Origin: Lachnospiraceae bacterium
Lineage (GTDB): Bacteria > Bacillota > Clostridia > Lachnospirales > Lachnospiraceae
Direction of reading: 5' to 3'
DNA: 32,517 nt
NCBI GenBank assembly: GCA_020859905.1
Contig: JAJBVI010000093.1
Location: forward strand, 1 to 32,517
In this document: positions 1 to 8,038 of the stretch, piece after piece
How the letters are laid out: each line of letters begins with the position of its first letter
Numbering within the stretch: the first letter of the stretch is position 1
The notes under the pieces: generated by a model
Told to the model about the DNA's origin: nothing
Seen by the model: only the letters and a program-made list of their open reading frames with translations
Database searches by the model: none
Made by a program: the position numbers and the translations under genes

Positions 1-126
1 GCCTTGCGGAATGACGGCATATCCAGCACTATAACTTAAAAAATGATTGAGACGCTACACTAGTAGCCGGTCTGTCTGCCCGACACACGAACTCCTGCCT
101 GATTCGGCGGTCTGAGGAGACTTTAC

Positions 127-2076
127 ATGTTTGATATTCAGGAAGAGTTGAAAAAGCTGCCCGATCATCCGGGCGTCTATCTGATGCATGACGCGAGGGA
201 CGTGATCATCTACATCGGAAAAGCAGTCAGCCTGCGAAACCGTGTGCGGCAGTATTTCCGGCCGGGCCGGAACAAGGGCGTGAAGATCGAAAAGATGGTG
301 ACGCAGATTGCGCGTTTTGAATATATTCTCACGGATTCCGAGCTGGAAGCGCTTGTTTTAGAATGCAATTTAATCAAAGAGCATCGTCCGAAATACAATA
401 CGATGCTGAAGGACGACAAGACTTATCCGTATATCAGGGTGACTCTGGGAGAGGACTATCCCAGAGTCCTCTTTTCGCGTCAGATGAAAAAGGATAAGTC
501 CCGCTACTACGGTCCGTACACCAGCGCGGCGGCCGTGCGGGATACCATTGATCTGCTCCGCCGCCTGTATCAGATCCGGAGCTGCAGCCGTGTCCTGCCG
601 CGGGACATCGGGAAGGAGCGGCCGTGTCTGAATTATCACATGCATCAGTGTACGGCGCCCTGCCGCGGCGGCGTTTCGCCGGAGGAATACCGTGAGAGGG
701 TGCGGGCGGCGACGGATTTCCTAGGCGGCAGGTTTTCTCCTGTGATCCGGGAACTGGAGGACAAGATGGAGGCCGCCGCGGCCGCGCTTGATTTTGAGAA
801 GGCGGCGGAATACAGGGATCTGCTGGGCAGTGTGAAGCAGATTGCGCAGAAACAGAAGGTCACGAGCCCGGACGGCGAGGACCGGGATGTCATCGCCCTG
901 GCGATGGACGACCGGGATGCGGTGGTTCAGGTGTTTTTTGTCCGCCGGGGCAGGCTGATCGGGCGGGAACATTTCCATGTCATGATCGGAGCCGAGGATA
1001 CGCAGAGGGAGGTTATGTCCGCCTTTATCCGCCAGTATTACGCGGGAACGCCATTCATTCCGCGTGAGATTATGCTGCAGACGGAGATCGACGACGCGGA
1101 AATCATGGAACGCTGGCTCTCCGGACGGCGCGGACAGAAGAGTACGATCCGCGTTCCGCGGAAGGGCAGCCGCGAAAAGCTGGTAGAGCTGGCGGCCCGG
1201 AACGCGCAGATGGTTCTGACACAGGACAGGGAGAAGATCCGGCGCGAGGAGGGGCGCACCATCGGAGCGGTTAAAGAGATTGCATCCCTGTTGGATATCG
1301 GGACGGTCCGCCGGATGGAAGCCTACGATATTTCCAATACAAACGGTTTCGAATCGGTGGGATCTATGGTAGTATATGAGAAGGGAAAGCCCTGCCGCAG
1401 TGATTACCGGCGTTTTAAGCTTCGCACGGTGGCCGGACCGGATGACTACGCGTCCATGCGCGAGGTGCTGACGCGCCGTTTTACCCACGGAATGGAGGAG
1501 AGGGAAGAAAACTGCGCAAAGCAGCTGGGGGAGGAGTATGGCAGCTTTACCCGTTTTCCGGATCTGATCCTGATGGACGGAGGAAAAGGTCAGGTCAATG
1601 CCGCGCTTCAGGTGCTGGATGAACTCGGACTGAGCATACCGGTCTGCGGGATGGTGAAGGATGATCATCACAGAACCCGCGGACTGTATTACGGGAATGA
1701 GGAGATACCGATCGATACACATTCAGAGGGTTTCCGGCTGATCACCCGGATCCAGGATGAGGCGCACCGGTTTGCCATTGAATATCACCGCTCCCTGCGG
1801 AGCCGGGAGCAGGTGCATTCCGTGCTGGACGATATCCCGCTCATCGGACCGGCGCGGAGGAAGGCGCTGATGCGGCATTTCCGGTCGCTTGAGGAGATCC
1901 GGGAGGCGGATTTGGAGTCGCTGAGGCAGGTGGATGCCATGAATGAACGCGCTGCCGAGTCGGTCTATCGGTTTTTCCGCGAGAGTTTTACGTCAGAGAG
2001 GGGAGATTATGCAGAAAATCAGTGTACAGCAGTTTGCGGAGAAAATGAGGCTTACCTGCCTGACGCCGGGGATTGA
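127..2076 (+). CDS. uvrC: UvrABC excinuclease subunit C
   Basis: UvrC makes the two incisions around a DNA lesion once UvrB is loaded, in nucleotide excision repair. The 649-aa product shows the full family order: an N-terminal GIY-YIG nuclease (GVYLMHD...IYIGKA, residues ~16-35), the cysteine cluster (CSRVLP...[15 protein letters not shown], ~155-180), a UVR domain ([12 protein letters not shown]), the RNase H-like endonuclease domain ([24 protein letters not shown]) and C-terminal helix-hairpin-helix ([16 protein letters not shown]). The ATG follows GAGGAG at a normal distance. The last ~22 codons run into hprK, giving a 68-nt overlap and a tail (after VYRFFRES) that I do not recognise as part of the family; it is probably read-through into the neighbour after loss of an earlier stop. 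It appears to head an operon with hprK. Upstream (1-126) I see no clear promoter. Confidence 0.97.
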   Translation: MFDIQEELKKLPDHPGVYLMHDARDVIIYIGKAVSLRNRVRQYFRPGRNKGVKIEKMVTQIARFEYILTDSELEALVLECNLIKEHRPKYNTMLKDDKTYPYIRVTLGEDYPRVLFSRQMKKDKSRYYGPYTSAAAVRDTIDLLRRLYQIRSCSRVLPRDIGKERPCLNYHMHQCTAPCRGGVSPEEYRERVRAATDFLGGRFSPVIRELEDKMEAAAAALDFEKAAEYRDLLGSVKQIAQKQKVTSPDGEDRDVIALAMDDRDAVVQVFFVRRGRLIGREHFHVMIGAEDTQREVMSAFIRQYYAGTPFIPREIMLQTEIDDAEIMERWLSGRRGQKSTIRVPRKGSREKLVELAARNAQMVLTQDREKIRREEGRTIGAVKEIASLLDIGTVRRMEAYDISNTNGFESVGSMVVYEKGKPCRSDYRRFKLRTVAGPDDYASMREVLTRRFTHGMEEREENCAKQLGEEYGSFTRFPDLILMDGGKGQVNAALQVLDELGLSIPVCGMVKDDHHRTRGLYYGNEEIPIDTHSEGFRLITRIQDEAHRFAIEYHRSLRSREQVHSVLDDIPLIGPARRKALMRHFRSLEEIREADLESLRQVDAMNERAAESVYRFFRESFTSERGDYAENQCTAVCGENEAYLPDAGD

Positions 2077-2935
2077 TCTGTCAGAGCGGTATATCACGAA
2101 ATCGGAGGTCAACCGGCCGGCGCTGGAACTGACCGGGTTTTACGACTGCTTTGCGAAGGAGCGTATCCAGGTGATCGGCAAAGTGGAAGCTGCCTATATG
2201 GAGCATTTGTCAAAGGATATCAGCCTGCATCGGTTTCAGCAGCTCATGGAAATGGATATGCCCTGCCTAGTGCTGTGCCGCGGCTATCAGCTGAAACCGA
2301 AGGGGCTAGAGATTGCTGAGAAGGTGGGCGTTCCCGTTCTGGGGACCAGGAGGGCCACTTCCAATTTTCTGTCGGAGGCGATCCTGTATCTCAGCGGCGA
2401 GCTGGCTCCGGGCATATCGATTCACGGAGTTCTGGTCGATATCTACGGCGAGGGGATCCTGATCATGGGCGAGAGCGGAATCGGAAAGAGTGAGGCGGCG
2501 CTGGAGCTGATCCGCCGCGGACACCGCCTGGTCACGGATGACGTGGTAGAGATCCATAAGCTGAGCGACGATACCCTGATCGGGAAATCGCCGGAGATCA
2601 CCCAATATTTTATAGAGCTGAGGGGCATAGGGATCATTGATGTCAAAACCCTGTTCGGTATCGAGGCGGTGAAGGAAAAGCAGGCCATTGACCTGATCAT
2701 CAGGCTGGAGACGTGGACGAAGGAGCAGGAGTATGACCGCCTCGGACTGGAGGAGCAGTACATGGAGATTCTCGGGACTAAGATCGTCTGTCACTCGGTT
2801 CCCATCCGTCCCGGACGGAACCTGGCAGTGATCTGTGAGGCTGCCGCGGTTAACCACAGACAGAAGAAGATGGGATATAATGCGGCGGAGGAACTGTACA
2901 GACGCGTACAGCGGGATATGATCCGGGCGGAATAA
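2009..2935 (+). CDS. hprK: HPr kinase/phosphorylase
   Basis: HprK phosphorylates Ser46 of HPr (and Crh) in response to glycolytic intermediates and removes the phosphate when Pi is high, driving CcpA-dependent catabolite repression in Firmicutes. The 308-aa product has the Walker A loop GESGIGKSE (~residue 155) and the family signature [15 protein letters not shown]. The start at 2009 (MQKISVQQF) is preferred over the upstream one at 1943 because AGAGGGGAG lies 5 nt before it and HprK proteins begin this way; the length also fits the family (~310 aa). It overlaps the end of uvrC by 68 nt, so translational coupling is likely. No ptsH gene is in the window. Confidence 0.96.
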   Translation: MQKISVQQFAEKMRLTCLTPGIDLSERYITKSEVNRPALELTGFYDCFAKERIQVIGKVEAAYMEHLSKDISLHRFQQLMEMDMPCLVLCRGYQLKPKGLEIAEKVGVPVLGTRRATSNFLSEAILYLSGELAPGISIHGVLVDIYGEGILIMGESGIGKSEAALELIRRGHRLVTDDVVEIHKLSDDTLIGKSPEITQYFIELRGIGIIDVKTLFGIEAVKEKQAIDLIIRLETWTKEQEYDRLGLEEQYMEILGTKIVCHSVPIRPGRNLAVICEAAAVNHRQKKMGYNAAEELYRRVQRDMIRAE

Positions 2936-3021
2936 CGGCTGTACAGACGCCGTGTTTTGTGAGAACAGTCTGCTGCGGAGAGATCCGCATACGGGGCAGA
3001 CAGGATTTGAAAGGAGTATTC

Positions 3022-4443
3022 ATGATGGAAAGAAAGAGTGCATGGGAGAAATACAGTGAGGAGGATGTCCGCAGGGTGTTTGATTTTGCGGAGGAATACC
3101 GGGTGTTTCTGTCTGCCTGCAAGACGGAACGGGAGTGCGTGTCCGAGCTGAAGGCGCGGGCAAAAGCAGCCGGTTTCAGGGATATGGAGGAAGTGATACG
3201 GGAAGGAGCCGCGCTGAAGCCCGGCGACCGCGTGTTCGCGGATAATCAGGGGAAAAACCTTGCCCTGTTTGTGATCGGGAGCAGGCCGTTTGAGGAGGGC
3301 ATGAATATTCTCGGCGCGCATATTGATTCGCCGCGTCTGGATCTGAAGCAGAATCCGCTGTATGAGGATACGGAACTGGTTCTTCTGGATACCCATTATT
3401 ACGGTGGTGTGAAGAAGTACCAGTGGGTGACGCTCCCGCTGGCGCTGCACGGTGTTGTCGCTAAAAAAGACGGAACGGTGGTACAGATTCATGTCGGCGA
3501 GAAGCCGGAGGATCCGGTTTTCGGCATCAGTGACCTGCTGATTCATCTCTCCGGTACGCAGATGGAAAAGAAAGCGTCGAAGGTGATCGAGGGCGAGGAT
3601 CTGAATGTCCTGGCCGGCAGCATACCGTTGAGGAACTCTGCGAAGGACGATGAGCAGGCAGATGCGCAGGCAAAGGAAGAAAAGAAAAAGGTCCGGGCGA
3701 ATATCCTCCGGATCCTGAAAGAGCAGTATGATATCGAGGAGGAGGATTTCCTCTCCGCGGAGCTGGAGGTAGTCCCCGCGGGAACGGCGCGGGATTACGG
3801 GTTTGACCGCAGCATGATCATGGGATACGGCCACGACGACCGCGTCTGCGCCTATCCGTCCTTTGCCGCCATGCTGGAGACAGAGACACCGGAGCGCACG
3901 TGCGCATGCCTGCTGGTGGATAAGGAGGAGATCGGCAGTGTCGGCGCGACCGGCATGCAGTCCCGCTTTTTCGAAAATATCACGGCGGAGGTTATGCGTG
4001 CCCGCGGTGTTTACGATGAGCTGAGGCTGCGGCGCACCCTGCAGAATTCCCGGGCGCTTTCCTCCGATGTCAGCGCGGCCTATGACCCGAACTATCCGTC
4101 GGTAATGGAAAAGAACAATGCCGCATATTTTGGTAAGGGACTTGTCTTTAATAAGTACACAGGAGCCCGCGGCAAATCCGGCTCCAATGATGCCGGCGCC
4201 GAGTATGTGGCGCGCATTCGCCGCATTATGGATGACGGCAATGTAAGCTTCCAGACTGCCGAACTCGGGAAAGTGGACGCGGGCGGCGGCGGCACCATCG
4301 CGTACATACTCGGGAATTATAACATGCAGGTAATCGACAGCGGCGTGGCTGTCCTGAATATGCACGCGCCGTGGGAGATCATCAGCAAGGCGGATCTGTA
4401 TGAAGCGAAGCGCGGCTATGAGGAGTTCCTGAAGGATGCCTGA
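3022..4443 (+). CDS. M18 family zinc aminopeptidase (apeA type)
   Basis: Cytoplasmic metallo-aminopeptidase of family M18, which forms large oligomers and trims peptides with acidic or neutral N-termini. Of 473 residues, visible zinc-site motifs are GAHIDSPRLDLK, THYYGG, GHDDRVCAY, DKEEIGS and the C-terminal NMHAPWE. The start at 3022 (MMERKSAWEKYS) follows AAGGAG by 5 nt; the second ATG three bases on is equally possible. The tracked start at 2959 adds residues unlike the family. Unusual for this neighbourhood, it sits between hprK and murB. A short terminator-like hairpin follows at ~4455, so the transcript probably ends here. Confidence 0.95.
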   Translation: MMERKSAWEKYSEEDVRRVFDFAEEYRVFLSACKTERECVSELKARAKAAGFRDMEEVIREGAALKPGDRVFADNQGKNLALFVIGSRPFEEGMNILGAHIDSPRLDLKQNPLYEDTELVLLDTHYYGGVKKYQWVTLPLALHGVVAKKDGTVVQIHVGEKPEDPVFGISDLLIHLSGTQMEKKASKVIEGEDLNVLAGSIPLRNSAKDDEQADAQAKEEKKKVRANILRILKEQYDIEEEDFLSAELEVVPAGTARDYGFDRSMIMGYGHDDRVCAYPSFAAMLETETPERTCACLLVDKEEIGSVGATGMQSRFFENITAEVMRARGVYDELRLRRTLQNSRALSSDVSAAYDPNYPSVMEKNNAAYFGKGLVFNKYTGARGKSGSNDAGAEYVARIRRIMDDGNVSFQTAELGKVDAGGGGTIAYILGNYNMQVIDSGVAVLNMHAPWEIISKADLYEAKRGYEEFLKDA

Positions 4444-4454
4444 GCCGGCGCGGC

Positions 4455-4475
4455 AAAAAGCCCGAAGCGGGTTTT
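4455..4475 (+). terminator. terminator after the M18 aminopeptidase
   Basis: A stem of AAAAGCCCG and CGGGTTTT with one bulged G and loop AAG, 12 nt after the aminopeptidase stop codon; the T run forms part of the stem. A family-2 repeat begins 5 nt later. Confidence 0.6.
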
Positions 4476-4479
4476 CGGA

Positions 4480-4567
4480 TGCACAGGGGACGCGTAAGGG
4501 AGTTTTGCAGCTTGCGCTGCACGCGCCCCGCGCGGCGGGTATGAGGCAAAAGCTGCCTCCTGCTCGA
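4480..4567 (+). repeat. family-2 double-hairpin repeat, copy 1
   Basis: About 88 nt starting TGCACAGGGG. The first arm folds as GGGG(A)CGCGT with ACGCGCCCC enclosing an inner hairpin TGCAGC-TTGC-GCTGCA. The second arm pairs CGGGTA with TGCTCG (two G-T wobbles) and GAGGCA with TGCCTC around AAAGC. Three further copies are in the window (10282, 18662, 31292), each directly after a terminator-like hairpin. It fills most of the gap between the aminopeptidase and murB. Confidence 0.85.
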
Positions 4568-4570
4568 TTT

Positions 4571-4578
4571 TGTATAAT
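4571..4578 (+). promoter_or_regulatory. possible extended -10 promoter for murB
   Basis: TGTATAAT directly after the repeat gives a good -10 hexamer (4573-4578). The TG lacks the usual one-base gap expected of an extended -10, and no convincing -35 is seen at 17 nt, where the upstream position falls inside the repeat hairpin. It lies 31 nt before the murB start. Confidence 0.4.
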
Positions 4579-4608
4579 CGGCAGTGAACGGACGGAAAGG
4601 AATGGCGG

Positions 4609-5517
4609 ATGAGTGCGTGTATCTATGAGGAGCTATGCCGGATTGCGGGAGAGGAATATGTGCTGCGTGACGAACCCATGAGCCGCCATACGACATTTCG
4701 GGTCGGCGGTCCGGCGGCGTATTATGTGACGCCGGACCGGGAGAGCCTGCCGGGGGTGACGGCATTCTGCCGGGAGCATGAGATTCCCTGTCTGGTGATC
4801 GGAAACGGCAGCAATCTCCTGTGCGGCGACGGCGGCGTGGAGGGCGTTGTCGTTGAGATAGGAAAACGGATGTCTGAGGTTCGGGTCGACGGCGCCTGCG
4901 TGACAGCGGAGGCGGGGGCTCTTCTTTCCGCGATTGCGGCGAAAGCCGCGGCGGAGGGGCTGGCCGGCTTTGAGTTCGCAGCGGGGATTCCCGGAAGCAT
5001 CGGGGGAGCCGCGGTGATGAACGCCGGGGCCTACGGAGGAGAGATGTGTGATGTTCTGACGGAGGCGACAGTCCTGACGGAGAACGGAGAGATTTGCACG
5101 CTGCCCGCGGAGGAATTGCAGCTTTCTTATCGGCACAGCGTTATCCCGGAAAAGCATTATATTGTCCTGCGCCTTTCTCTGACGCTGCGGAGAGGCAGCC
5201 GGGAGGACATTCTGGCACGCATGGCTGCGCTGAGGGAAAAGCGGGTTTCAAAACAGCCCCTGGAATATCCGAGCGCGGGCAGCACCTTTAAGCGGCCGGA
5301 AGGCCATTTCGCCGGAAAGCTGATTGAGGATGCCGGGCTGAAGGGATATTCGCGCGGCGGAGCGCAGGTCTCGGAAAAGCACTGCGGATTTGTGATCAAC
5401 CGCGGCAATGCCACGGCGGAGGACATCCGCAGTCTGATGCTCCATGTGCAGCGGACGGTCAGGGAAAAATGCGGCGTTGAACTGGAACCCGAAGTGAAGT
5501 TTATCGGGAAAAGCTGA
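4609..5517 (+). CDS. murB: UDP-N-acetylenolpyruvoylglucosamine reductase
   Basis: MurB reduces UDP-GlcNAc-enolpyruvate to UDP-MurNAc with NADPH and FAD, the second committed step of peptidoglycan synthesis in the cytoplasm. The 302-aa protein has the FAD-binding features of the family: RHTTFRVGGPA (~28-38), VIGNGSNLL, GFEFAAGIPGSIGGAAVMNAGAYG, and the C-terminal substrate segment SAGSTFKRPEG...AGLKGYSRGGAQVSEKHCGFVIN. It is a type II (short) MurB typical of Firmicutes. The start follows GGAAAGGAATGGCGG. In many relatives murB is followed by rapZ/yvcK and whiA; here whiA follows directly after a MITE-like inverted repeat. Confidence 0.97.
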   Translation: MSACIYEELCRIAGEEYVLRDEPMSRHTTFRVGGPAAYYVTPDRESLPGVTAFCREHEIPCLVIGNGSNLLCGDGGVEGVVVEIGKRMSEVRVDGACVTAEAGALLSAIAAKAAAEGLAGFEFAAGIPGSIGGAAVMNAGAYGGEMCDVLTEATVLTENGEICTLPAEELQLSYRHSVIPEKHYIVLRLSLTLRRGSREDILARMAALREKRVSKQPLEYPSAGSTFKRPEGHFAGKLIEDAGLKGYSRGGAQVSEKHCGFVINRGNATAEDIRSLMLHVQRTVREKCGVELEPEVKFIGKS

Positions 5518-5529
5518 GGATTTCAGTAA

Positions 5530-5603
5530 GGAACTGCTGGAAAATAACTTGTGCAGATTGTGCCGGATAATGCGTGAAGCACAGGTTATTTTCCAACAGT
5601 TCC
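5530..5603 (+). mobile_element. MITE-like inverted repeat between murB and whiA
   Basis: A 74-bp element whose 25-nt ends, GGAACTGCTGGAAAATAAC... and its inverse ...GTTATTTTCCAACAGTTCC, match with only two differences around a 24-nt centre. It begins 13 nt after the murB stop. The same end sequence, interrupted by a short insert, appears at 32470 where the methyltransferase gene breaks off, and a partial GGAACTG end lies at 20609. There is no coding capacity, so any movement would depend on a transposase elsewhere. Confidence 0.8.
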
Positions 5604-5644
5604 TGACAGCGTCTGAAATTGAGAGACGAAAGGGCGGGACCGGC

Positions 5645-6745
5645 ATGTCGTTTTCCGGTGATATTAAAAATGAGATTGCGCGGCAGCTTCCGGACGAATA
5701 CCATTGCCTGCTTGCGGAGATCGCTGCCGTGATCCGGTACGCGGGAACGCTATCGGGCGATGCCGGGCAGGGGCGGATCATGGTAGAAACCGAGAACGTG
5801 ACGCTTGCGAAGAAATATCTGCGTCTGATCAAAAAGGCATTTGAGATCCCGGTTGATCTGAACATAAAGAATTATCCGTCCGGGAAGAGCCATCTGTACC
5901 GGATCGTGTTGTCCTCCGAGGATGAAAAAACGCCAGTTCCGCACGCATCGCCAGCCGATGCAGACAGATCCCGCGCCGCGTCTCCCGAGGATGAGAAAAC
6001 GCCGGTTCCGTACACGGGGCAAACGGCGGATCCGGAACGGCAGCCGGCCATGGGGGATGCCGGGCGGGAGGAATTTTTCTCGAACATCGATGCGGGGGAC
6101 AGGTTTTCCCGCGTCTGGATGGAGACGGCGGACTGGGTAAGACCCGGTTTCCGCGAGTGCCTGCTGGAATATCCCTGCTGCCGCCGGGCGTTTATACGGG
6201 GCGCTTTCCTGACGGCCGGTTCCATGAGCAATCCCGGGAAATCCTACCATTTTGAGATTGTCTGCCGGGATCGGCGGGGGGCGGAGGAACTCTGCCGGGT
6301 CATAGAGACATTTGAGATCCGGCCGAAGATCATAGAGAGAAAACATAAATATGTGGTATATCTGAAGGACAGTGAGTCTATTGTGGATATCCTGAATGTG
6401 ATGAGCGCCGCGAACGCGCTGATGCGTCTGGAAAACATACGGATCATCAAGGATATGAAAAACAGTGCGAACCGGCAGTATAACTGCGACTCCGCGAATA
6501 TCAATAAAATGGTGCTTACCGCGACGCGGCAGCTGGAGGATATCCGGCTGATTGAGCGGAATCTGGGGCTTGACCGGCTGACGCCGGCACTGCGGGAGAT
6601 GGCGGTTGTGCGGCTGGAGCATCCGGAGGAGTCCTTAAAGGAGCTGGGGGTCTACCTGGATCCGCCGGTCGGAAAGTCGGGTGTGAACCACCGCCTGAAA
6701 AAACTGGGGGAGATCGCGGAAGCACTGAGACAGGAGGATGCATGA
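5645..6745 (+). CDS. whiA: DNA-binding protein WhiA with an internal insertion
   Basis: WhiA is a conserved Gram-positive protein with a degenerate LAGLIDADG-type N-terminal domain and a C-terminal HTH; it affects cell division, chromosome segregation and, in actinomycetes, sporulation transcription. Here it is 366 aa against ~315 usual. N-terminal MSFSGDIKNEIARQ, the middle RRAFIRGAFLTAGSMSNP and the C-terminal HTH (ESLKELGVYLDPPVGKSGVNHRLKKL) are clear. The extra length is a hydrophilic insert at ~91-150 containing EDEKTPVP twice, encoded by a 69-nt-offset repeat. The start at 5645 is chosen because family homology begins there; the tracked upstream start lies in the inverted repeat. The stop overlaps the RBS region of the next gene, indicating an operon. 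Confidence 0.93.
   Translation: MSFSGDIKNEIARQLPDEYHCLLAEIAAVIRYAGTLSGDAGQGRIMVETENVTLAKKYLRLIKKAFEIPVDLNIKNYPSGKSHLYRIVLSSEDEKTPVPHASPADADRSRAASPEDEKTPVPYTGQTADPERQPAMGDAGREEFFSNIDAGDRFSRVWMETADWVRPGFRECLLEYPCCRRAFIRGAFLTAGSMSNPGKSYHFEIVCRDRRGAEELCRVIETFEIRPKIIERKHKYVVYLKDSESIVDILNVMSAANALMRLENIRIIKDMKNSANRQYNCDSANINKMVLTATRQLEDIRLIERNLGLDRLTPALREMAVVRLEHPEESLKELGVYLDPPVGKSGVNHRLKKLGEIAEALRQEDA
5916..6013 (+). repeat. in-frame tandem duplication inside whiA
   Basis: CCGAGGATGA(A/G)AAAACGCC(A/G)GTTCCG(C/T)AC occurs at 5916-5944 and again at 5985-6013, an offset of 69 nt (23 codons). It encodes the repeated EDEKTPVP within the whiA insert. Confidence 0.85.
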
Positions 6746-6746
6746 C

Positions 6747-7646
6747 ATGGAGAGAAAAAAATTATTTTTTATCTATAATCCGCAGTCCGGGAAAGGGCTG
6801 ATCCGGGTTCATCTTGTAGATATCCTGGACGTTTTTGTGAAAGCCGGTTACGAGGTGACGGTTTATCCAACTCAGGGAAAAGGCGACGCGACGCGGGTGA
6901 TTTCGGCCTGTGCAGACGAGTATGACCGGATCGTCTGCAGCGGCGGGGACGGCACGCTGGATGAAGTGGTTACCGGGATGATACAGGGGGATTCGCTGAC
7001 ACCGCTCGGCTATATTCCGGCGGGTACGACCAATGATTTTGCCCAGTCCTTAAAGATACCGGGGAATATGGCGGAGGCGGCAGAGATCGCCGCGCACGGT
7101 AATCTGATTCCCTGTGATGTGGGGGAATTCAACGACGACGCTTTTATCTATGTGGCCGCATGCGGGATTTTTACCGGCGCGTCCTATCAGACGAACCAGA
7201 GGCTGAAACACATTCTCGGGCACGCGGCTTATGTGATTGAGGGAGCCAGGCAGCTCACGGACATACAGACACAGACCTACTCCCTTGAGATTCAGGCGAA
7301 CGGCGAGACGGTGCGGGGGAATTTTGTCTACGGCATGGTGTCCAATTCGCTCTCTGTCGGCGGGATGAAAAATCTGGTCGGAAAGGATGTGGAGCTGGAT
7401 GACGGCCTGTTTGAGGTGAAATTCATCCGCATGCCGCAGAACCCGCTTCAGATCAATGAGATCATGCAGCATCTGTTCCGGCCGCGGGACTGCGATACGC
7501 CTTATATTTATTCCTGCAAGTCGGATCAGGTCGAGATACATTGCGAGGTTCCCGTGCCCTGGACGCTGGACGGGGAGTTCGGCGGGGAGCATAAGGATGT
7601 GCGGATCATCAATCATTACAGGAGAATTACCTTTATGGTAGAGTAA
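6747..7646 (+). CDS. diacylglycerol/lipid kinase (DagK/YegS family)
   Basis: A 299-aa member of the DAGK-catalytic lipid kinase family, which phosphorylates diacylglycerol or related lipids with ATP at the inner face of the membrane; in Gram-positives the DgkB branch recycles diacylglycerol from lipoteichoic acid synthesis. Motifs seen are IYNPQSGKG (~10-18), CSGGDGTLDEV (~70-80), IPAGTTNDFAQSL and the C-terminal WTLDGEFGG. The start at 6747 is preferred because AGGAGG at 6732-6737 is 9 nt away, whereas the ATG at 6738 abuts it. The gene follows whiA with 1 nt between, so they are co-transcribed. Exact substrate cannot be read from sequence. Confidence 0.9.
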   Translation: MERKKLFFIYNPQSGKGLIRVHLVDILDVFVKAGYEVTVYPTQGKGDATRVISACADEYDRIVCSGGDGTLDEVVTGMIQGDSLTPLGYIPAGTTNDFAQSLKIPGNMAEAAEIAAHGNLIPCDVGEFNDDAFIYVAACGIFTGASYQTNQRLKHILGHAAYVIEGARQLTDIQTQTYSLEIQANGETVRGNFVYGMVSNSLSVGGMKNLVGKDVELDDGLFEVKFIRMPQNPLQINEIMQHLFRPRDCDTPYIYSCKSDQVEIHCEVPVPWTLDGEFGGEHKDVRIINHYRRITFMVE

Positions 7647-7666
7647 ACGGAAATGACTGCTGCGGC

Positions 7667-7714
7667 CTTTATAGATGTTGGTGTGCTGCGGCAGCAGCGC
7701 ATGGGAATTTATAA
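7667..7714 (+). repeat. family-1 hairpin repeat, copy a
   Basis: ATAGATGTTGGTGTGCTGC-GGCA-GCAGCGCATGGGAATTTATA, beginning 20 nt after the lipid kinase stop. The stem TGTGCTGC/GCAGCGCA includes one G-T wobble and closes a GGCA loop. It matches copies at 12900, 17657, 20562 and 23773 and a reversed, degenerate copy at 10516. Confidence 0.8.
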
Positions 7715-7731
7715 CGGAACAGAAACGATTT

Positions 7732-7748
7732 TGTTGTGACATATAACA
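7732..7748. promoter_or_regulatory. candidate GlnR/TnrA-like operator
   Basis: TGTTGTGACATATAACA resembles the TGTNAN7TNACA box used by GlnR/TnrA in Firmicutes, with one departure at the fifth base. It lies upstream of the glutamine synthetase leader, which is where such a site would make sense. Weak on its own. Confidence 0.3.
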
Positions 7749-7806
7749 AAAATTCCTTTAACGGCGGATATTTTTTGTAAAAAAGAGCAAAATTTTATTT
7801 TAGCCC

Positions 7807-7835
7807 TTGCAATTTCCGGGAAATTGTACTATGTT
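7807..7835 (+). promoter_or_regulatory. candidate glutamine synthetase leader promoter with palindromic operator
   Basis: TTGCAA, 17 nt, then TATGTT. The spacer contains a perfect 7-3-7 palindrome CAATTTC-CGG-GAAATTG (7810-7826) that would place a repressor or activator exactly between -35 and -10. The region around it is AT-rich compared with the genes. Confidence 0.45.
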
Positions 7836-7863
7836 AATTGCATAATATAAGTGAGACAGAACA

Positions 7864-7896
7864 AGGGCGTTCCGGTTTTTGGAATGCCCTTTTTTC
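7864..7896 (+). terminator. rho-independent terminator in the glutamine synthetase leader
   Basis: AGGGCGTTCC, loop GGTTTTT, GGAATGCCCT, then a run of seven T including the stem end. It ends 142 nt before the glnN start and lies downstream of the candidate promoter at 7807, so it could act as an attenuator or end a ~55-nt transcript. It could also simply terminate transcripts coming from the lipid kinase. Confidence 0.8.
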
Positions 7897-8038
7897 TATG
7901 CGCAATGCTGTGTAAGGCACCAGGCAGCCTGTGCGGCGAGTGCGGGGGAACATCTCCCGCCTGACCGGCATCACTTTGTTTACCTGAGTACTTTTAAGGG
8001 GATATATTTGAAAACCGGAAGAAAGAGAGGAAACGAAA
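7897..8038 (+). other. leader region before glutamine synthetase
   Basis: Non-coding stretch between the terminator and the start codon. It can form GCGGG(G)GAACATCTCCCGC at ~7941, and holds a second weak promoter candidate TTTACC-N18-TATATT (7979-8008). I see no match to a known riboswitch class, although I cannot search for one. Confidence 0.4.

Noticed and set aside
1-126. Promoter for uvrC (TTGCGG ... TATAAC)
   Set aside because: Spacer is about 20 nt and the -35 is poor; not strong enough to annotate.
721-1722. 333-aa minus-strand ORF inside uvrC
   Set aside because: Shadow frame without motifs; uvrC motifs span the whole region on the + strand.
2791-4365. 524-aa minus-strand ORF opposite the M18 aminopeptidase
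   Set aside because: Shadow of a well-supported gene; composition rich in His/Arg/Leu as expected for an antisense frame.
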